NCBI GenBank assembly: GCA_029310945.1
Contig: JARJFC010000010.1
Span: 1 to 64,000 of the forward strand
Direction: 5' to 3'
Origin: Leptospira sp. 96542
GTDB taxonomy: Bacteria; Spirochaetota; Leptospiria; Leptospirales; Leptospiraceae
DNA length: 64,000 bases
A model generated the notes under the pieces. That model was not told the DNA's origin. It saw only the letters and a program-made list of their open reading frames with translations, and did not search any database. Positions within the stretch are counted from its first letter, which is position 1. Every line of letters begins with the position of its first letter. Below, in pieces: positions 42,055 through 52,982 of the stretch. Made by a program: the position numbers and the translations under genes.

Positions 42055-45000
42055 ATGAAATTTGAATATACCAATCCATCATCTAAAAAACTCATTGAAC
42101 TACTAAACCAAAAAATTTTGGTATTGGATGGCGCTATGGGAACCATGATCCAACGCCATTCTCTCGAAGAGGCCGACTTCCGTGGCGATAAATTTAAGGA
42201 TTGGCCACTTTCCGTAAAAGGAAACAACGATATGTTGGCAATCACAAGGCCAGACATCATCAAATCGGTTCACCTCGAATACCTTGAGGCAGGAGCCGAT
42301 ATTTTAGAAACAAATACTTTTAGTTCCAATATAGTTTCACAGGCCGACTATAAAATGGAAAAATATGTCAGAGAGTTAAACTTAGCGGCTGTTAAGTGCG
42401 CAAAAGAAGCAGTCGAAGAATTCAAAAAAAAGACTGGGAAATCGGATATTTTTATAGCTGGATCCATTGGTCCAACAGTGAAAACGGCTTCTCTATCTCC
42501 CGATGTGAATAACCCAGCTTTCCGAGCGATTACTTTCGATGAACTAGTGGATTGTTTTTACGAACAAGTGGCCGCACTCCTTGATGGTGGTGTGGATTTA
42601 CTCTTGCCAGAAACAAACATTGATACACTGAACCTCAAAGCATGTATATTCGCAATTGAAAAGATATTCGAGGAAAGAAACATCCGAATCCCAGTTGTGA
42701 TTTCTGTGACCATTACGGATGCTTCGGGAAGAACTCTCTCTGGTCAGACGGGCGAAGCATTTTATATATCCATCAAACACGCCAAACCACTGGCAGTTGG
42801 TATCAATTGCGCATTGGGTGCAGGGGAGATGCGTCCTTATATTGAAGAAATCTCCCGCGTTGCTGATTGTTATGTGTCATGTTACCCTAATGCTGGTTTA
42901 CCGAATGCATTTGGTGGGTATGACCAAACCCCAGAAGAGTTTGGCAACTGGATGAAAAATTTTGCTGAAGCTGGTTTTTTAAATATCGTGGGCGGTTGTT
43001 GTGGTACAACCCCGGACCATATCCGCAAAGCAAAAGAGGCTGTTGACAAACTCCTTCCTCGCGTTTTGAAAGAACAACCTAAATTGAGTTCGCTTGCTGG
43101 TTTAGAGCCCCTCAAACTCACGAAAGAACAAGGGTTTATCAATGTAGGCGAAAGGAACAACGTAACAGGTTCACCAAAATTTAAAAAATTAATTTTGGAT
43201 GGAAATTTTGAAGAGGCTGTACAAGTAGCGCTCCAACAAGTCCAAGCTGGTGCGAATGTAATTGATATCAATTTTGATGAAGCGCTGCTCGACGGTGAAG
43301 CTTCCATGACAAAGTTTTTGAATTTAATTGCAGGTGAACCGGACATTGCAAAGGTTCCGTTTATGGTTGACTCTTCTAAATGGAGTGTGTTAGAAGCCGG
43401 TCTTAAATGTATTCAAGGAAAACCAATTGTAAATTCGATTTCTTTAAAAGAAGGAGAGGAAGTTTTTTTATCTCATGCTAAAACCATACAAAGGTTTGGT
43501 GCCTCTGTCATCATCATGGCATTTGATGAAAAAGGGCAAGCCGCCACAAAAGAAGATAAAGTTCGGATTTGTAAAAGAGCGTATGATCTCCTTTTATCTA
43601 AATTAGACTTTGATCCAACAGATATTATTTTTGATCCAAATATTTTGACAGTTGCCACAGGGATCGAAGAACATAATAATTATGCCGTCGATTTCATTGA
43701 AGCCACAAGAGAAATCAAAAAAATCTGTCCAGGCGCCAAAGTATCTGGAGGTTTGAGTAATATCTCTTTTTCATTCCGCGGTAATAATCCTGTAAGGGAA
43801 GCGATGCACTCCGCATTTTTATACCATGCAATACAAGCTGGAATGGATATGGCAATTGTGAATGCGGGAATGTTGGAAGTTTATGAGGAAATTCCTAAAG
43901 ATTTTTTGGAACTCATTGAAGATGTTTTGCTCAACCGTAGGCCAGATGCCACAGAACGATTGATAGATGCTGCGGGTTCCTTTCAAGGTGAAACAAAAGT
44001 CCAAAAGAAAGATGACTTGTGGAGATCAGGTACTGTGGAAGAACGCCTCACCCACGCTCTTGTTAAAGGAATTGACGAGTTTGTAACTTCAGACACGGAA
44101 GAGGCAAGGAAAAGTTTTGCCAAACCATTGGAAGTCATCGAGGGCCCACTTATGAATGGAATGAAAGTTGTGGGTGAGTTGTTTGGAGCAGGCAAAATGT
44201 TTTTACCCCAAGTTGTCAAAAGTGCGAGGGTAATGAAAAAGGCCGTGGCTTATCTTTTGCCGTTTATGGAAGAAGAAAAGCGAAATCAAAAAGATGAATC
44301 TGCTCAGGCTAAATTTTTGATTGCTACCGTTAAGGGTGATGTTCATGATATCGGCAAAAATATTGTGGGTGTGGTTCTTGCATGTAACAATTATGAGGTG
44401 ATTGACCTCGGCGTAATGGTTCCTTGCGAAAAAATTTTGGAAACTGCCAAAAAAGAAAACGTAAAAGCCATTGGATTATCTGGTTTGATTACACCTTCGC
44501 TCGATGAAATGGTTTATGTGGCAAAAGAAATGGAGCGCCAGGGGTTTAAAGTTCCTCTACTCATTGGTGGAGCCACAACCTCTCCTGCTCACACAGCAGT
44601 CAAAATCGCTGAACAATATTCAAATCCAGTCATTCATGTTTTGGATGCTTCTCGTGTGGTCAATGTGATGAACGGGGTATTGAACCCACAAACGTCTGCA
44701 CAATATTCTGCTACGGTCAAAGAAGAACAAAGCCGAATTCGTGAGGAATTCTATTCCAGGGAAAGTGAACGGAATATTTTGACCATTGAAGATGCCATAT
44801 CCAATAAATTCGCCACTAGCTGGAAAGACTATACTCCGCCAAAGCCAGGTTTTGTGGGAACTAAAGTCATTGACGATGTGAGTTTGGAAACACTAGTCCC
44901 TTTTATCGATTGGTCTCCTTTCTTTTTGGCTTGGGAATTGAAGGGGCGTTACCCTCAAATTTTAAAAGATCCAGTGATCGGCAAGGAAGCTACTAATTTG

Positions 45001-45768
45001 TACAATGATGCGCTCGTCATTCTGGATAAACTTGTAAAAAATCCAGATTTGAAACCGAGGGCAGTGGTGGGTATGTTCCCGGCTGTTTCCCATGGGGAGT
45101 CCATTGAAATTTTTTCAGACGATGCCAAAACAAACTCACTTGGCACTTATCCAATGTTACGCCAGCAAACAACAAAACTCGCCGGGCAACCTAACTTTAG
45201 TTTGGCTGATTTTATTGCTCCTGCGAACGAAAACAAACAAGATTATATGGGATTTTTTGCGGTTACCGCAGGGCACGGAATTGATGTTATTGCAAAGGAA
45301 TACGAAAGTAATCACGATGATTATAATTCGATCTTAGTAAAAGCTTTGGCGGACCGGTTCGCAGAAGCATTTGCAGAGTATATGCACTTTCGAATCAGAA
45401 AGGATCTAGGCATTGTGGAAGATTTAACAAAGGAAGAATTGATCAGAGAAAAATACCAAGGCATAAGACCAGCTCCAGGGTATCCTGCATGCCCAGACCA
45501 TACAGAAAAGAGAAAAATTTGGAAACTTTTGGATGTAGAGAAGAATGCTGGCATTCAACTGACTGAGTCTTGTGCAATGTGGCCTGCGAGTAGTGTGAGT
45601 GGATATTATTTTGTCCACCCAGAATCAAAATACTTTGCAATTGGAAAAATCAATGAAGACCAAGTATTGTTGTATGCCAAAAACAAAAATATGGAAGTGA
45701 GCGAAGTGGAACGCTGGTTGTCTCCCATTTTGAATTACGATCCTGCTAAAAAGTTGAGTAAGGTTTAG
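42055..45768 (+). CDS. metH: cobalamin-dependent methionine synthase
   Basis: 1237 aa, full length with all four modules. The homocysteine module (about 1-330) has '[20 protein letters not shown]' and the zinc ligands in 'NCALG' and '[11 protein letters not shown]'. The folate module begins at '[16 protein letters not shown]'. The cobalamin module carries the lower-ligand His in '[11 protein letters not shown]' (His 764) and '[13 protein letters not shown]'. The C-terminal AdoMet reactivation module ends with '[15 protein letters not shown]'. It transfers methyl from methyl-THF to homocysteine. No ribosome-binding site precedes the ATG and no cobalamin or SAM riboswitch was recognised upstream, apart from the palindromic hairpin. 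Confidence 0.97.
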   Translation: MKFEYTNPSSKKLIELLNQKILVLDGAMGTMIQRHSLEEADFRGDKFKDWPLSVKGNNDMLAITRPDIIKSVHLEYLEAGADILETNTFSSNIVSQADYKMEKYVRELNLAAVKCAKEAVEEFKKKTGKSDIFIAGSIGPTVKTASLSPDVNNPAFRAITFDELVDCFYEQVAALLDGGVDLLLPETNIDTLNLKACIFAIEKIFEERNIRIPVVISVTITDASGRTLSGQTGEAFYISIKHAKPLAVGINCALGAGEMRPYIEEISRVADCYVSCYPNAGLPNAFGGYDQTPEEFGNWMKNFAEAGFLNIVGGCCGTTPDHIRKAKEAVDKLLPRVLKEQPKLSSLAGLEPLKLTKEQGFINVGERNNVTGSPKFKKLILDGNFEEAVQVALQQVQAGANVIDINFDEALLDGEASMTKFLNLIAGEPDIAKVPFMVDSSKWSVLEAGLKCIQGKPIVNSISLKEGEEVFLSHAKTIQRFGASVIIMAFDEKGQAATKEDKVRICKRAYDLLLSKLDFDPTDIIFDPNILTVATGIEEHNNYAVDFIEATREIKKICPGAKVSGGLSNISFSFRGNNPVREAMHSAFLYHAIQAGMDMAIVNAGMLEVYEEIPKDFLELIEDVLLNRRPDATERLIDAAGSFQGETKVQKKDDLWRSGTVEERLTHALVKGIDEFVTSDTEEARKSFAKPLEVIEGPLMNGMKVVGELFGAGKMFLPQVVKSARVMKKAVAYLLPFMEEEKRNQKDESAQAKFLIATVKGDVHDIGKNIVGVVLACNNYEVIDLGVMVPCEKILETAKKENVKAIGLSGLITPSLDEMVYVAKEMERQGFKVPLLIGGATTSPAHTAVKIAEQYSNPVIHVLDASRVVNVMNGVLNPQTSAQYSATVKEEQSRIREEFYSRESERNILTIEDAISNKFATSWKDYTPPKPGFVGTKVIDDVSLETLVPFIDWSPFFLAWELKGRYPQILKDPVIGKEATNLYNDALVILDKLVKNPDLKPRAVVGMFPAVSHGESIEIFSDDAKTNSLGTYPMLRQQTTKLAGQPNFSLADFIAPANENKQDYMGFFAVTAGHGIDVIAKEYESNHDDYNSILVKALADRFAEAFAEYMHFRIRKDLGIVEDLTKEELIREKYQGIRPAPGYPACPDHTEKRKIWKLLDVEKNAGIQLTESCAMWPASSVSGYYFVHPESKYFAIGKINEDQVLLYAKNKNMEVSEVERWLSPILNYDPAKKLSKV

Positions 45769-45797
45769 GAAAAAAGACTGGGAAGTTAAGAATATAT

Positions 45798-46121
45798 ATG
45801 TCTGGAACTGAGGATTCTCATAACCATGGCTGGGTGCTAGTCGCCAAACAAAAAGTTGGCGATAATTTTTCTTTCCATCCAAAACTATCGGAATGGTTTT
45901 TAAATTTAACTTCCATTCCGAAAGATAAAGAGCTAGAAATTTTTGAAGTGAGTTGTGGAGATTCTTCCTGTCCTACAGAAGAAACTCTTTTTGTTTGGGA
46001 AGAAGGTGGTGTTTCACAAAATCAAGCCGTTTCCAAAAATCAATTTCGGATTTCACGTAAAAAAGAAAACATCTCAAAAATGGATGTAGATCTATCTTGG
46101 AAACGATTTACAAATAAATAG
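45798..46121 (+). CDS. hypothetical protein downstream of metH
   Basis: 107 aa. A histidine-containing N-terminus (MSGTEDSHNHGWVLVAKQKV) precedes a beta-rich body with 'EIFEVSCGDSSCPTEETLFV' containing two Cys. No signal peptide. The next gene begins on the base after its stop, so it belongs with the SBF-like transporter and is 30 bases from metH. The 'SCGDSSCP' and 'ISRKKENISKMDV' pattern may be a small oxidoreductase-associated fold, but I do not recognise the family. Confidence 0.65.
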   Translation: MSGTEDSHNHGWVLVAKQKVGDNFSFHPKLSEWFLNLTSIPKDKELEIFEVSCGDSSCPTEETLFVWEEGGVSQNQAVSKNQFRISRKKENISKMDVDLSWKRFTNK

Positions 46122-47099
46122 ATGAAATTGAAAATAGATCCTTTTGTTCTTGGACTTTTATTTTCTATATGCATTGCCTACCTGTTTCCAAGTTTTGGTG
46201 TTATACCAGAGTTAGATATTGTTGTAAGCATAGGTGTATCCGTAATTTTCTTTTTTTATGGGATCAAATTAAAAACCGAACAATTGTTCGCAGATTTAAA
46301 GAATTGGAAGCTCCATAGCATCATCCAAATTTCCACATTCTTAGTTTTTCCGTTCATTGTTATTCTATTTTTTCCGTTTTTGTCTACGGAAAGATCCAAA
46401 CTTTTTTGGCTTTCTTTTTTATTTTTGGCATCGCTGCCCTCCACGGTTTCTTCGTCTGTTATCATGGTTTCCATTGCAAAAGGAAATTTAACGGGCGCTA
46501 TATTTAATTCAACAATTTCTGGTATCTTAGGTATTGTCATCACTCCCATTTGGATGGGTTTTTTTTTGACAAAATCTACCTCTGAGTTTCAGCTCACTGA
46601 AATATATTTCAAACTTGTTTTGGAAATTCTATTACCGATTTGTTTAGGTTTATTCATCCAAATTTATTTTAGTAAATTTTTTAAAAACAAAAAGAGTCGA
46701 GTTTCTTTTTTTGATAAATTTATCATTTTACTTATAGTGTATAAAAGTTTTGCAGAGTCCTTTGCAAAAAATGTTTTTTCAGAGATTCACTTGTTTGATG
46801 TTATACTACTAATTTTCTGTACAACAATTTTATTTTTTATCATGTATTATCTAATTGGGTTTGTGTGTAAACTTTACAAATTCAATTTGGAAGACCAAAT
46901 TACGGCACAATTTTGCGGAACAAAAAAATCTCTCGTCCACGGAACTGTATTTTCCAAAATACTTTTTTCGAGTGCTTTCCCACTCGGCATCATTTTATTA
47001 CCGTTGATGTTATTCCATGCAATCCAAATTTTTATAATTAGTATCATCGCGTCTAATTTGGCAAAACGTCAGAGCACAATCATCATAGACGAATCTTAA
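46122..47099 (+). CDS. bile-acid:sodium symporter-like membrane protein (YfeH type)
   Basis: 325 aa with nine to ten hydrophobic segments. Family landmarks are 'IIQISTFLVFPFIVILFFPF', 'LASLPSTVSSSVIMVSIAKG', with the TVSSS crossing-helix motif, 'FNSTISGILGIVITPIWMG' and 'FCGTKKSLVHGTVFSKILF', all typical of SBF-like/YfeH transporters rather than true ASBT. Start codon directly follows the stop of the 107-aa gene. Substrate unknown. Confidence 0.87.
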   Translation: MKLKIDPFVLGLLFSICIAYLFPSFGVIPELDIVVSIGVSVIFFFYGIKLKTEQLFADLKNWKLHSIIQISTFLVFPFIVILFFPFLSTERSKLFWLSFLFLASLPSTVSSSVIMVSIAKGNLTGAIFNSTISGILGIVITPIWMGFFLTKSTSEFQLTEIYFKLVLEILLPICLGLFIQIYFSKFFKNKKSRVSFFDKFIILLIVYKSFAESFAKNVFSEIHLFDVILLIFCTTILFFIMYYLIGFVCKLYKFNLEDQITAQFCGTKKSLVHGTVFSKILFSSAFPLGIILLPLMLFHAIQIFIISIIASNLAKRQSTIIIDES

Positions 47100-47357
47100 T
47101 ACTGAGATTCGAAAAATTTGTCTAGCCATTCACGTTTGATCACAGATGGAAGAGTCAGTATCTGTGATTGCATATGAATTCGATTCCCCTGTTCAAATTG
47201 TACACAAATTTTTAATGATTTTCTTGTAAGGATCTTTAATAACGGATTTACAGTTTTTTGTCTCCAACTAGTGTTAGTACTGATTTGTTTTGGAAATTTA
47301 TTATTGATTTTGAAATCAACAATATTAGAATGTCGAAAATTCAAATTTAGAGGATTT

Positions 47358-47669
47358 ATGGATAACGAATTATTAACAAACTTTTGCATTGCTGCGATGG
47401 GTGTGGATGGGGACATCACAGACGAAGAGATCGATCGAATTGTAGAGGTACTCGATGAGTTTGGCATTTCGGAGGATGAAATTAGTGATGCTGTTGATGA
47501 AATAGAGAATTTTGATATAGACCAAGCTTTGGACGACTTTACAGAAATGACAAAGGCAGACCAAAAGAAACTTGTTCAAACGATGAAAAAGATTCTAACT
47601 TCTGATGGTATGACCAAAAAAGAGGGGGACCTTATTAAAAACCTTCAGAAAATTGCGGACGCCAGCTAA
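47358..47669 (+). CDS. TerB-like acidic helical protein
   Basis: 103 aa from the ATG at 47358, which has AGAGGA 4 bases upstream; the open frame extends further but without a site. The sequence follows the TerB/TerB-like pattern: 'FCIAAMGVDGDITDEEIDRI', repeated acidic helices and 'TSDGMTKKEGDLIKNL' in a second half, i.e. two DG-containing helical repeats. TerB-family proteins bind Ca2+ or other metals in some systems; here only the fold class is proposed. Confidence 0.7.
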   Translation: MDNELLTNFCIAAMGVDGDITDEEIDRIVEVLDEFGISEDEISDAVDEIENFDIDQALDDFTEMTKADQKKLVQTMKKILTSDGMTKKEGDLIKNLQKIADAS

Positions 47670-47692
47670 GAAAGACAATATAAATTTGGTCT

Positions 47693-48328
47693 ATGGATCA
47701 TGATTTTTGGCACCAACGGTGGGAAAAAAATGAAATTGCTTTTCACGAAAAGAAGGCAAACCCACTTTTGGTCGAATACTTCGACAAATTACAGTTAAAA
47801 GAAGGATCTCGCGTCTTTTTGCCTCTTTGCGGTAAAACTTTGGACATCCATTGGTTATTGTCACTCGGTTTTAGGGTTGCGGGTGTTGAACTGAGTGAAA
47901 TTGCCATTAAACAATTGTTTAGTGAACTCGGGATGGAGCCTAATATTTCTAAAATAGGATCCTTAAAACATTACCAGGCAGAGGGGATTGATATCTTTGT
48001 TGGAGATTTTTTCCAATTGGATTTCCAAATTTTAGGCTTTGTCGATGCAGTTTATGACCGTGCGGCTCTTGTTGCGTTGCCTCAAAATCTACGGGTTCAA
48101 TACACAAAACATTTGAGGGAAATCACAAACAGTGCAAAACAACTCTTGGTTTGTTTTGAATATGAACAAAGTCAGATGGATGGGCCACCTTTCTCCATCT
48201 TAGAGAACGAAGTCAACGACCATTATGGTAAACATTACCAAATGAAAATTCTTGACTGTAAAAAATTAGAAGGGGGGTTGAAAGGCAAACTGAAGGCTGA
48301 TGAAAAAGTTTGGCTTTTGTTACCCTAA
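47693..48328 (+). CDS. thiopurine S-methyltransferase family protein
   Basis: 211 aa, the TPMT length. 'FWHQRWEKNEIAFHEKKANP' at the N-terminus, SAM motif 'VFLPLCGKTLDIHWLLSLGF', 'VAGVELSEIAI', 'VGDFFQL' and 'VYDRAALVALP' are all TPMT signatures. Bacterial members detoxify selenium/tellurium oxyanions or thiol compounds. It follows the TerB-like gene by 23 bases, which makes a shared metalloid-related role conceivable but unproven. Confidence 0.9.
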   Translation: MDHDFWHQRWEKNEIAFHEKKANPLLVEYFDKLQLKEGSRVFLPLCGKTLDIHWLLSLGFRVAGVELSEIAIKQLFSELGMEPNISKIGSLKHYQAEGIDIFVGDFFQLDFQILGFVDAVYDRAALVALPQNLRVQYTKHLREITNSAKQLLVCFEYEQSQMDGPPFSILENEVNDHYGKHYQMKILDCKKLEGGLKGKLKADEKVWLLLP

Positions 48329-49146
48329 TTCGAAGATTGAGTGACAGGGATTAAATATTTTAAACCCAAATTGGTTTGGATTTCGGGAGTCCAGAGGTCA
48401 TCCAAAGTTTTGTTAGCTTCCCGTGCATTGATAGGAACTCGCACCATACCTTCAACGGATAGATTACTATTGGAAATACTAATGCCTGGTGTAACATAAA
48501 TTTGGCGACCTATAAAACCTGATTTGGAAGGTTCTTGAAGTCGCATAGCAGAACCAAAACGGTTATTATAAGGATCGGAATCAAACCTGTGCAATTCCGA
48601 AAGTTGCAAAAAAAGTTCCCAACGTGAGTTTTTGATAAATGAAAATAAATTTCGGTTGAGGCGGTATTTCATTCGAATTTTTGATTCCGCCACATCCACA
48701 TAACTGAGTGATGCTTGGTCAAGCGACATTCCGAAACTGAGCCCCATATCAAACGAAAAACCCCTACGGTAAAATACATAGGCAACATTTGGTTGGTAAG
48801 AGAGTAGCGCAGCTCCTGGTTTGTCTGGCCTAAAATCTGCCCGTCCTTCAGGGTTTCGGAACGGAGTCAGGGTCGTAAATGGGATGACAGGCGAAAAAAC
48901 TTGCAAACCTTCGATGGGGTCATAGGTTTTTTTGAACGAATTTGTAGGATACCCTAATTCCAGTTCGGCGGGGAAGCGAAAAGGGATTGAAATCGCTAAA
49001 CCTCCGTTATTTGAGGTTTCTACCTGGAAAAGGCTATTTTTGGGATCAGAAAAAGAGTAACTGGAAAAAAATGGTAAACCCTGTGGAAATACGGAAATGG
49101 ATGCCACTGTGCAAAGTAAAAAAGGAATGAGACTGCGGATGACCAT
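48325..49146 (-). CDS. predicted outer-membrane beta-barrel protein
   Basis: 273 aa. Signal peptide MVIRSLIPFLLCTVASISVF followed by a Ser/Phe/Tyr-rich mature region with alternating strands ('GGLAISIPFRFPAELELGYP', 'FSFDMGLSFGMSLDQASLSY', 'YVTPGISISNSNLSVEGMVR'). No lipobox. Its stop overlaps the convergent TPMT gene by 4 bases. The C-terminal residues (VTQSSN) are not the classic aromatic ending of a barrel, so topology is uncertain. Unknown function. Confidence 0.75.
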   Translation of the reverse strand: MVIRSLIPFLLCTVASISVFPQGLPFFSSYSFSDPKNSLFQVETSNNGGLAISIPFRFPAELELGYPTNSFKKTYDPIEGLQVFSPVIPFTTLTPFRNPEGRADFRPDKPGAALLSYQPNVAYVFYRRGFSFDMGLSFGMSLDQASLSYVDVAESKIRMKYRLNRNLFSFIKNSRWELFLQLSELHRFDSDPYNNRFGSAMRLQEPSKSGFIGRQIYVTPGISISNSNLSVEGMVRVPINAREANKTLDDLWTPEIQTNLGLKYLIPVTQSSN

Positions 49147-49228
49147 CTATTTGTATTTATCCTCAAAATCCTAATTTTGGCAATGAAATTTGCTTTTCAG
49201 GTCTTCTTTTTTTGATAGGGTTCGATCA

Positions 49229-50548
49229 ATGAATCAAAATGATACCAAAGTTGAACAATTTGGACCTTCCACAATTCCAAACCCCGCAGGTTACGATTAT
49301 TGGACAGATGACACTTCTGTTGTGCTCTTCCAAACAATTTTTTCGGGTGCGGAAGATGCAATCCAGACAGTCAAAACCAACCCTGTATTTTTTGAACAAG
49401 CTGGTCCCCGCGAAAAAATATATTTTAAGCCAGAAGAAGTCACAGCAGGCATTGTCACTTGTGGCGGTCTCTGTCCTGGCATCAATGATGTCATTCGTGC
49501 TCTCGTTATGGAATTACATTATCGTTACAAAGTTCCCCGTATCCTTGGATTTCCTTTTGGTTATGAGGGACTCGTTAAAAAATATGGGCATCGTCCTGTC
49601 GAACTTACACCCGATAAGGTAGCACATATCATGAATTTTGGAGGTTCCATCCTTGGATCTTCTCGCGGAAACCAATCTATAAGCGATATGGTGGACACTC
49701 TGTTTTTATACGGAGTCAAAATGTTATTTTGCATTGGGGGAGATGGAACCCTTCGGGGAGCCCAAGCCATCCAAGAGGAAGTGAAAAAACGAAAGGAAGA
49801 TATCTCCATTGTGGGCATTCCCAAAACCATCGATAACGATATCAATTATGTACAAAAAACTTTTGGATTTTCAACTGCGTTTAGTAAGGCGGTGGAAGCT
49901 GTCAATTGTGCACATGAAGAAGCGAAAGGTGCACCCAATGGTTTAGGTCTTGTAAAACTCATGGGACGCCATTCTGGTTTCATTGCTGTCAATTCGGCAC
50001 TCGCTTCCAAAAATGTAAATTTTGTACTCATCCCTGAGTCGGATTTCGATTTGGAAGGTGAGGGTGGATTTTTGGAAACCCTAAAAGATCGTATCAAACG
50101 GAGGGGGCATGCCGTTGTCATTCTGGCGGAAGGGGCGGGACAAAAGTATTTTGAAGATAAAGGTGAGAAGGATCGTTCTGGTAATAAAAAATTAGCTGAT
50201 ATTGGGATATTTATGAAAGACCAAATCACCGAGTTTTTCAAAAAAGAAAACCTGCCATTGAATCTAAAGTACATCGATCCAAGTTACATCATTCGTTCTG
50301 TTCCAGCCAATGCGGAAGATTCTGTTTTTTGCGGGTTTCTGGCACAAAACGCAGTACATGCGGCCTTTGCAGGTCGAACGGGCTGTGTGGTGGGAATTTG
50401 GAATAATGTCTTCACCGTTATGCCCATATCCCTTGCCATTGCAGAGAGAAAGGTATTACGTCCTGAAAGGAGCACGTTGTGGCGAGCCCTTTTGGCATCC
50501 ACAGGGCAACCTAATTCAATGAAGGCGAAAGAGACCCCATCCAACTAA
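49229..50548 (+). CDS. 6-phosphofructokinase (ATP-type, group X)
   Basis: 439 aa from the ATG at 49229 (AGGG upstream). It begins with a ~75-residue N-extension. PFK core motifs are '[16 protein letters not shown]', '[18 protein letters not shown]', '[13 protein letters not shown]', the catalytic base in TIDND, and '[13 protein letters not shown]'. Gly in GGDGT indicates ATP rather than pyrophosphate, while the Lys in PKTIDND is as in PPi enzymes; this mix marks the 'X' group that is found in spirochaetes and plants. It catalyses fructose-6-P phosphorylation in glycolysis. Confidence 0.9.
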   Translation: MNQNDTKVEQFGPSTIPNPAGYDYWTDDTSVVLFQTIFSGAEDAIQTVKTNPVFFEQAGPREKIYFKPEEVTAGIVTCGGLCPGINDVIRALVMELHYRYKVPRILGFPFGYEGLVKKYGHRPVELTPDKVAHIMNFGGSILGSSRGNQSISDMVDTLFLYGVKMLFCIGGDGTLRGAQAIQEEVKKRKEDISIVGIPKTIDNDINYVQKTFGFSTAFSKAVEAVNCAHEEAKGAPNGLGLVKLMGRHSGFIAVNSALASKNVNFVLIPESDFDLEGEGGFLETLKDRIKRRGHAVVILAEGAGQKYFEDKGEKDRSGNKKLADIGIFMKDQITEFFKKENLPLNLKYIDPSYIIRSVPANAEDSVFCGFLAQNAVHAAFAGRTGCVVGIWNNVFTVMPISLAIAERKVLRPERSTLWRALLASTGQPNSMKAKETPSN

Positions 50549-50587
50549 GCCTAGTTTAACTCTGATTCCCTTAAATTCCTTCCCGTT

Positions 50588-50632
50588 GTTCGGTAGAGGC
50601 ACTCCCATTATACCGAACTGGATCCTCTACCG
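50588..50632. terminator. two overlapping, mutually exclusive hairpins between convergent genes
   Basis: GTTCGGTA (50588-50595) pairs with TACCGAAC (50611-50618); CGGTAGAGG (50591-50599) pairs with CCTCTACCG (50624-50632). Both cannot form together because CGGTA is shared. They lie 40 bases past the PFK stop and overlap the stop of the minus-strand gene. No long U-run follows. Confidence 0.5.
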
Positions 50633-51217
50633 GTTCTCCACCTTTTTTTGGAACTTGAGGATATTGTCTCTGATTTCTTCTTCTTTTTGGTTCAATTCTT
50701 CCAAAAATTCAGAATCTAAAATCATTTCAGGTTTTTTAATGAATTTAGATTCATCGTAATGATCGATTTCATATAACAAATCTTCGATGTTGGATTCTAC
50801 TTTCACCAAATTTTGAATTGATTCTACTAGTTTTTTATTCACAAAAAGGATTTCTTTGAACCGGAGGATGTAGTGTTGGAAACGGTTTTCGCGGATCATG
50901 GCTTGCCTCTGCATCTCGCGAACAACTTCTCGTTCTTTCAAAACTTCTTTTTTTTCGAGGAGGATTTGATTCTTAAAACTGTTGATCAGGTTTTCAGTTT
51001 CTAATTTATAATGTTCGAAATTTGTATTGTGAGATCTTGTGATCTCTTCGATCTTTTTTTTGAATTCTTTTTCTTTGAGTTTGTCTTGTTCTTTTCGGAG
51101 TTTGTCCGATGTGAGGAGGGCGTTTTTCACCCTTGTCTCAATGACAGAATCAATCATTGATTTATGGAGTTTATCCAATCGCAATGCCACTGCCATGGAA
51201 TAGAGAATTTTATTCAT
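50627..51217 (-). CDS. coiled-coil protein of unknown function
   Basis: 196 aa. Nearly all of it is charged amphipathic helix: 'KLRKEQDKLKEKEFKKKIEE', 'KNQILLEKKEVLKEREVVRE', and a C-terminal acidic helix ('EELNQKEEEIRDNILKFQ'). No signal peptide or membrane span. It starts 12 bases after the stop of the SpoIIE-type phosphatase gene upstream, so the pair is likely co-transcribed and the coiled coil could be a partner or substrate of that regulator. Not recognised. Confidence 0.75.
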   Translation of the reverse strand: MNKILYSMAVALRLDKLHKSMIDSVIETRVKNALLTSDKLRKEQDKLKEKEFKKKIEEITRSHNTNFEHYKLETENLINSFKNQILLEKKEVLKEREVVREMQRQAMIRENRFQHYILRFKEILFVNKKLVESIQNLVKVESNIEDLLYEIDHYDESKFIKKPEMILDSEFLEELNQKEEEIRDNILKFQKKVENR

Positions 51218-51229
51218 CTTTTCCCCCTT

Positions 51230-52975
51230 TTAGTTTAGACGGATGATGAACATGGTTATGTCATCGTGTGGCTCTGCATCTCCAATAAATTCGCCTACTT
51301 TTTGCAAAATTGCCTGTCTGATCACTTCTGGTGGATCGTTTATATGTGATAACACCACAGATTCCAACCTTTCTTCCGAAAACAATTCTTCGCGTACATT
51401 CATTGCTTCCGTAACACCATCAGTATAAAGCACAAGTAAATCCCCGGGTTGGTAACTGATAGTGCTTTCCGAAAATTCACAAGTGCCAATGCCCATGGGT
51501 TGGCCTTTGCCCGATAGGTGTTGGATCTTATGGTGTTTTTTGCGGTAGATGATTTGCATATTATGACCCGCAGATGAATACGTGATTTCTTTTTTGGCCA
51601 TATTGATTCGCACGAGCATCGCAGTCACAAACATGAGGAACCCAGATTTGTCTTGGATGATTTCATTGGCACGGTAAAGTGCTTCTTTTGTGGATGTAGT
51701 TTTTGAAACTTCTTGTTGTAATACGGTTTTGGAAAGTTCCATAAACAAAGCAGCAGGAGTTCCTTTGCCCGAAACATCGGCTATGATCACACTCACTTCA
51801 TCCTTTCCATGAACCACCATATCATAGAAATCGCCACCGATTTCACGAGAAGCTTGGTAGTAGGTATCAAACTCGAGGAGTGAATACTGTTTTGGTATGA
51901 CGGGGAGAGAATGTTTTTGGATCATCGCTGCCACTTGCATGTCGCGGTCGATGTTTTTCAAACGTTCACTTTGTATTTTTACCTGCAAAGCAGTGTATGC
52001 CTCGCCAACTTGGTTGGATAAGGTTCGTAAAATTTTGATGTCCATTTCATCAAAACGAATGCGAGAGGTTTTGTCTGATACAATGAGAGATCCAAGCCAC
52101 ACCTTATTTTTTAAAATAGGCAAAAGGATCATACTGTGCTGGAAAAGCCCTTTTTGTGTTAGGATGATACCTTGCGGAGAACTTGCGGTTATGATTTTAT
52201 AACCCTTAAACATCCAATCTGTTTTGTCGGCGAAGAGTACAGATTGTACGTCTTCGTCGTGGAATTGGTCTGGAAATCCTTTGGATTTAGAACGAGGAAG
52301 GCCTTTTTTCTCAATGGTATCAAAATTCAAAGATACCCTATCTACTTGTAAAACTTCGGATATAGTTTTGACAGCCAAATCCATAAACTCTTCTGAATTT
52401 TGAATATTGGCTAGAGCCTGTGAAATTTGGTACAAACAATTGAGTTCGTTTGCTCTTAAATTTAAGTTGTCGATGAGGAGTCTATTTTTAACGGCAATGG
52501 CCGCAAGATTGGATAGGTATTTTAAAATTTTAATGTCTGTGCTATTAAAGTCCCTTCCATCCAAAGAATTGACGGCTTCGAGAACTCCCTGTACTTCGCC
52601 TTGAGTGATCATGGGGACACAAATTAAATTGCGGGTCACATAACCTACAGTTTGATCGATGTCTTTGAAAATCCGAGTGTCGTTTGCGGCGTCGTTTACA
52701 ATTTCTGGTTTTAGGGTTTCCAAAACCATACCTGCAATCCCTTTCCCTCTAGGGACAGTTAGGTGAGCAAGAGATTCTTCTTTTAACCCGCTTGTGGTAT
52801 TAAATACCAAAACATCCTGCTCTTTATCGTACAAAAGAAGGGAGGATCCTTCCGTATCCAATACATCCCTTGTGATACCCATAATTTCACTAAGGAGAGT
52901 GTCGAGGTCTTCGTGTGAATTGATACGGCTCGTGATGTCGGAGATAAGACTGAGTGTGAGTAATTTAGTCGGCAT
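51230..52975 (-). CDS. PP2C/SpoIIE-type serine phosphatase with two GAF domains
   Basis: 581 aa, soluble. GAF 1 is at about 20-165 ('TEGSSLLLYDKEQDVLVFNT', 'GKGIAGMVLETLKPEIVND') and GAF 2 at about 185-335. The C-terminal phosphatase domain (about 365-581) has 'REIGGDFYDMV', 'VSVIIADVSGKGTPAALFM', 'VLYTDGVTEAMN' and the ending 'PHDDITMFIIRLN', with the Asp residues that bind the two metal ions. SpoIIE/RsbU-like phosphatases act on anti-sigma-factor antagonists, so a partner-switching role is expected, though no anti-sigma gene is in the window. It sits 7 bases downstream of argB. Confidence 0.92.
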   Translation of the reverse strand: MPTKLLTLSLISDITSRINSHEDLDTLLSEIMGITRDVLDTEGSSLLLYDKEQDVLVFNTTSGLKEESLAHLTVPRGKGIAGMVLETLKPEIVNDAANDTRIFKDIDQTVGYVTRNLICVPMITQGEVQGVLEAVNSLDGRDFNSTDIKILKYLSNLAAIAVKNRLLIDNLNLRANELNCLYQISQALANIQNSEEFMDLAVKTISEVLQVDRVSLNFDTIEKKGLPRSKSKGFPDQFHDEDVQSVLFADKTDWMFKGYKIITASSPQGIILTQKGLFQHSMILLPILKNKVWLGSLIVSDKTSRIRFDEMDIKILRTLSNQVGEAYTALQVKIQSERLKNIDRDMQVAAMIQKHSLPVIPKQYSLLEFDTYYQASREIGGDFYDMVVHGKDEVSVIIADVSGKGTPAALFMELSKTVLQQEVSKTTSTKEALYRANEIIQDKSGFLMFVTAMLVRINMAKKEITYSSAGHNMQIIYRKKHHKIQHLSGKGQPMGIGTCEFSESTISYQPGDLLVLYTDGVTEAMNVREELFSEERLESVVLSHINDPPEVIRQAILQKVGEFIGDAEPHDDITMFIIRLN

Positions 52976-52982
52976 TTCGAAT

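Noticed and set aside
47096..47467. 123-codon minus-strand ORF between the SBF-like gene and the TerB-like gene
   Set aside because: Its 5' half is antisense to the well-supported TerB-like gene, and composition is not protein-like.
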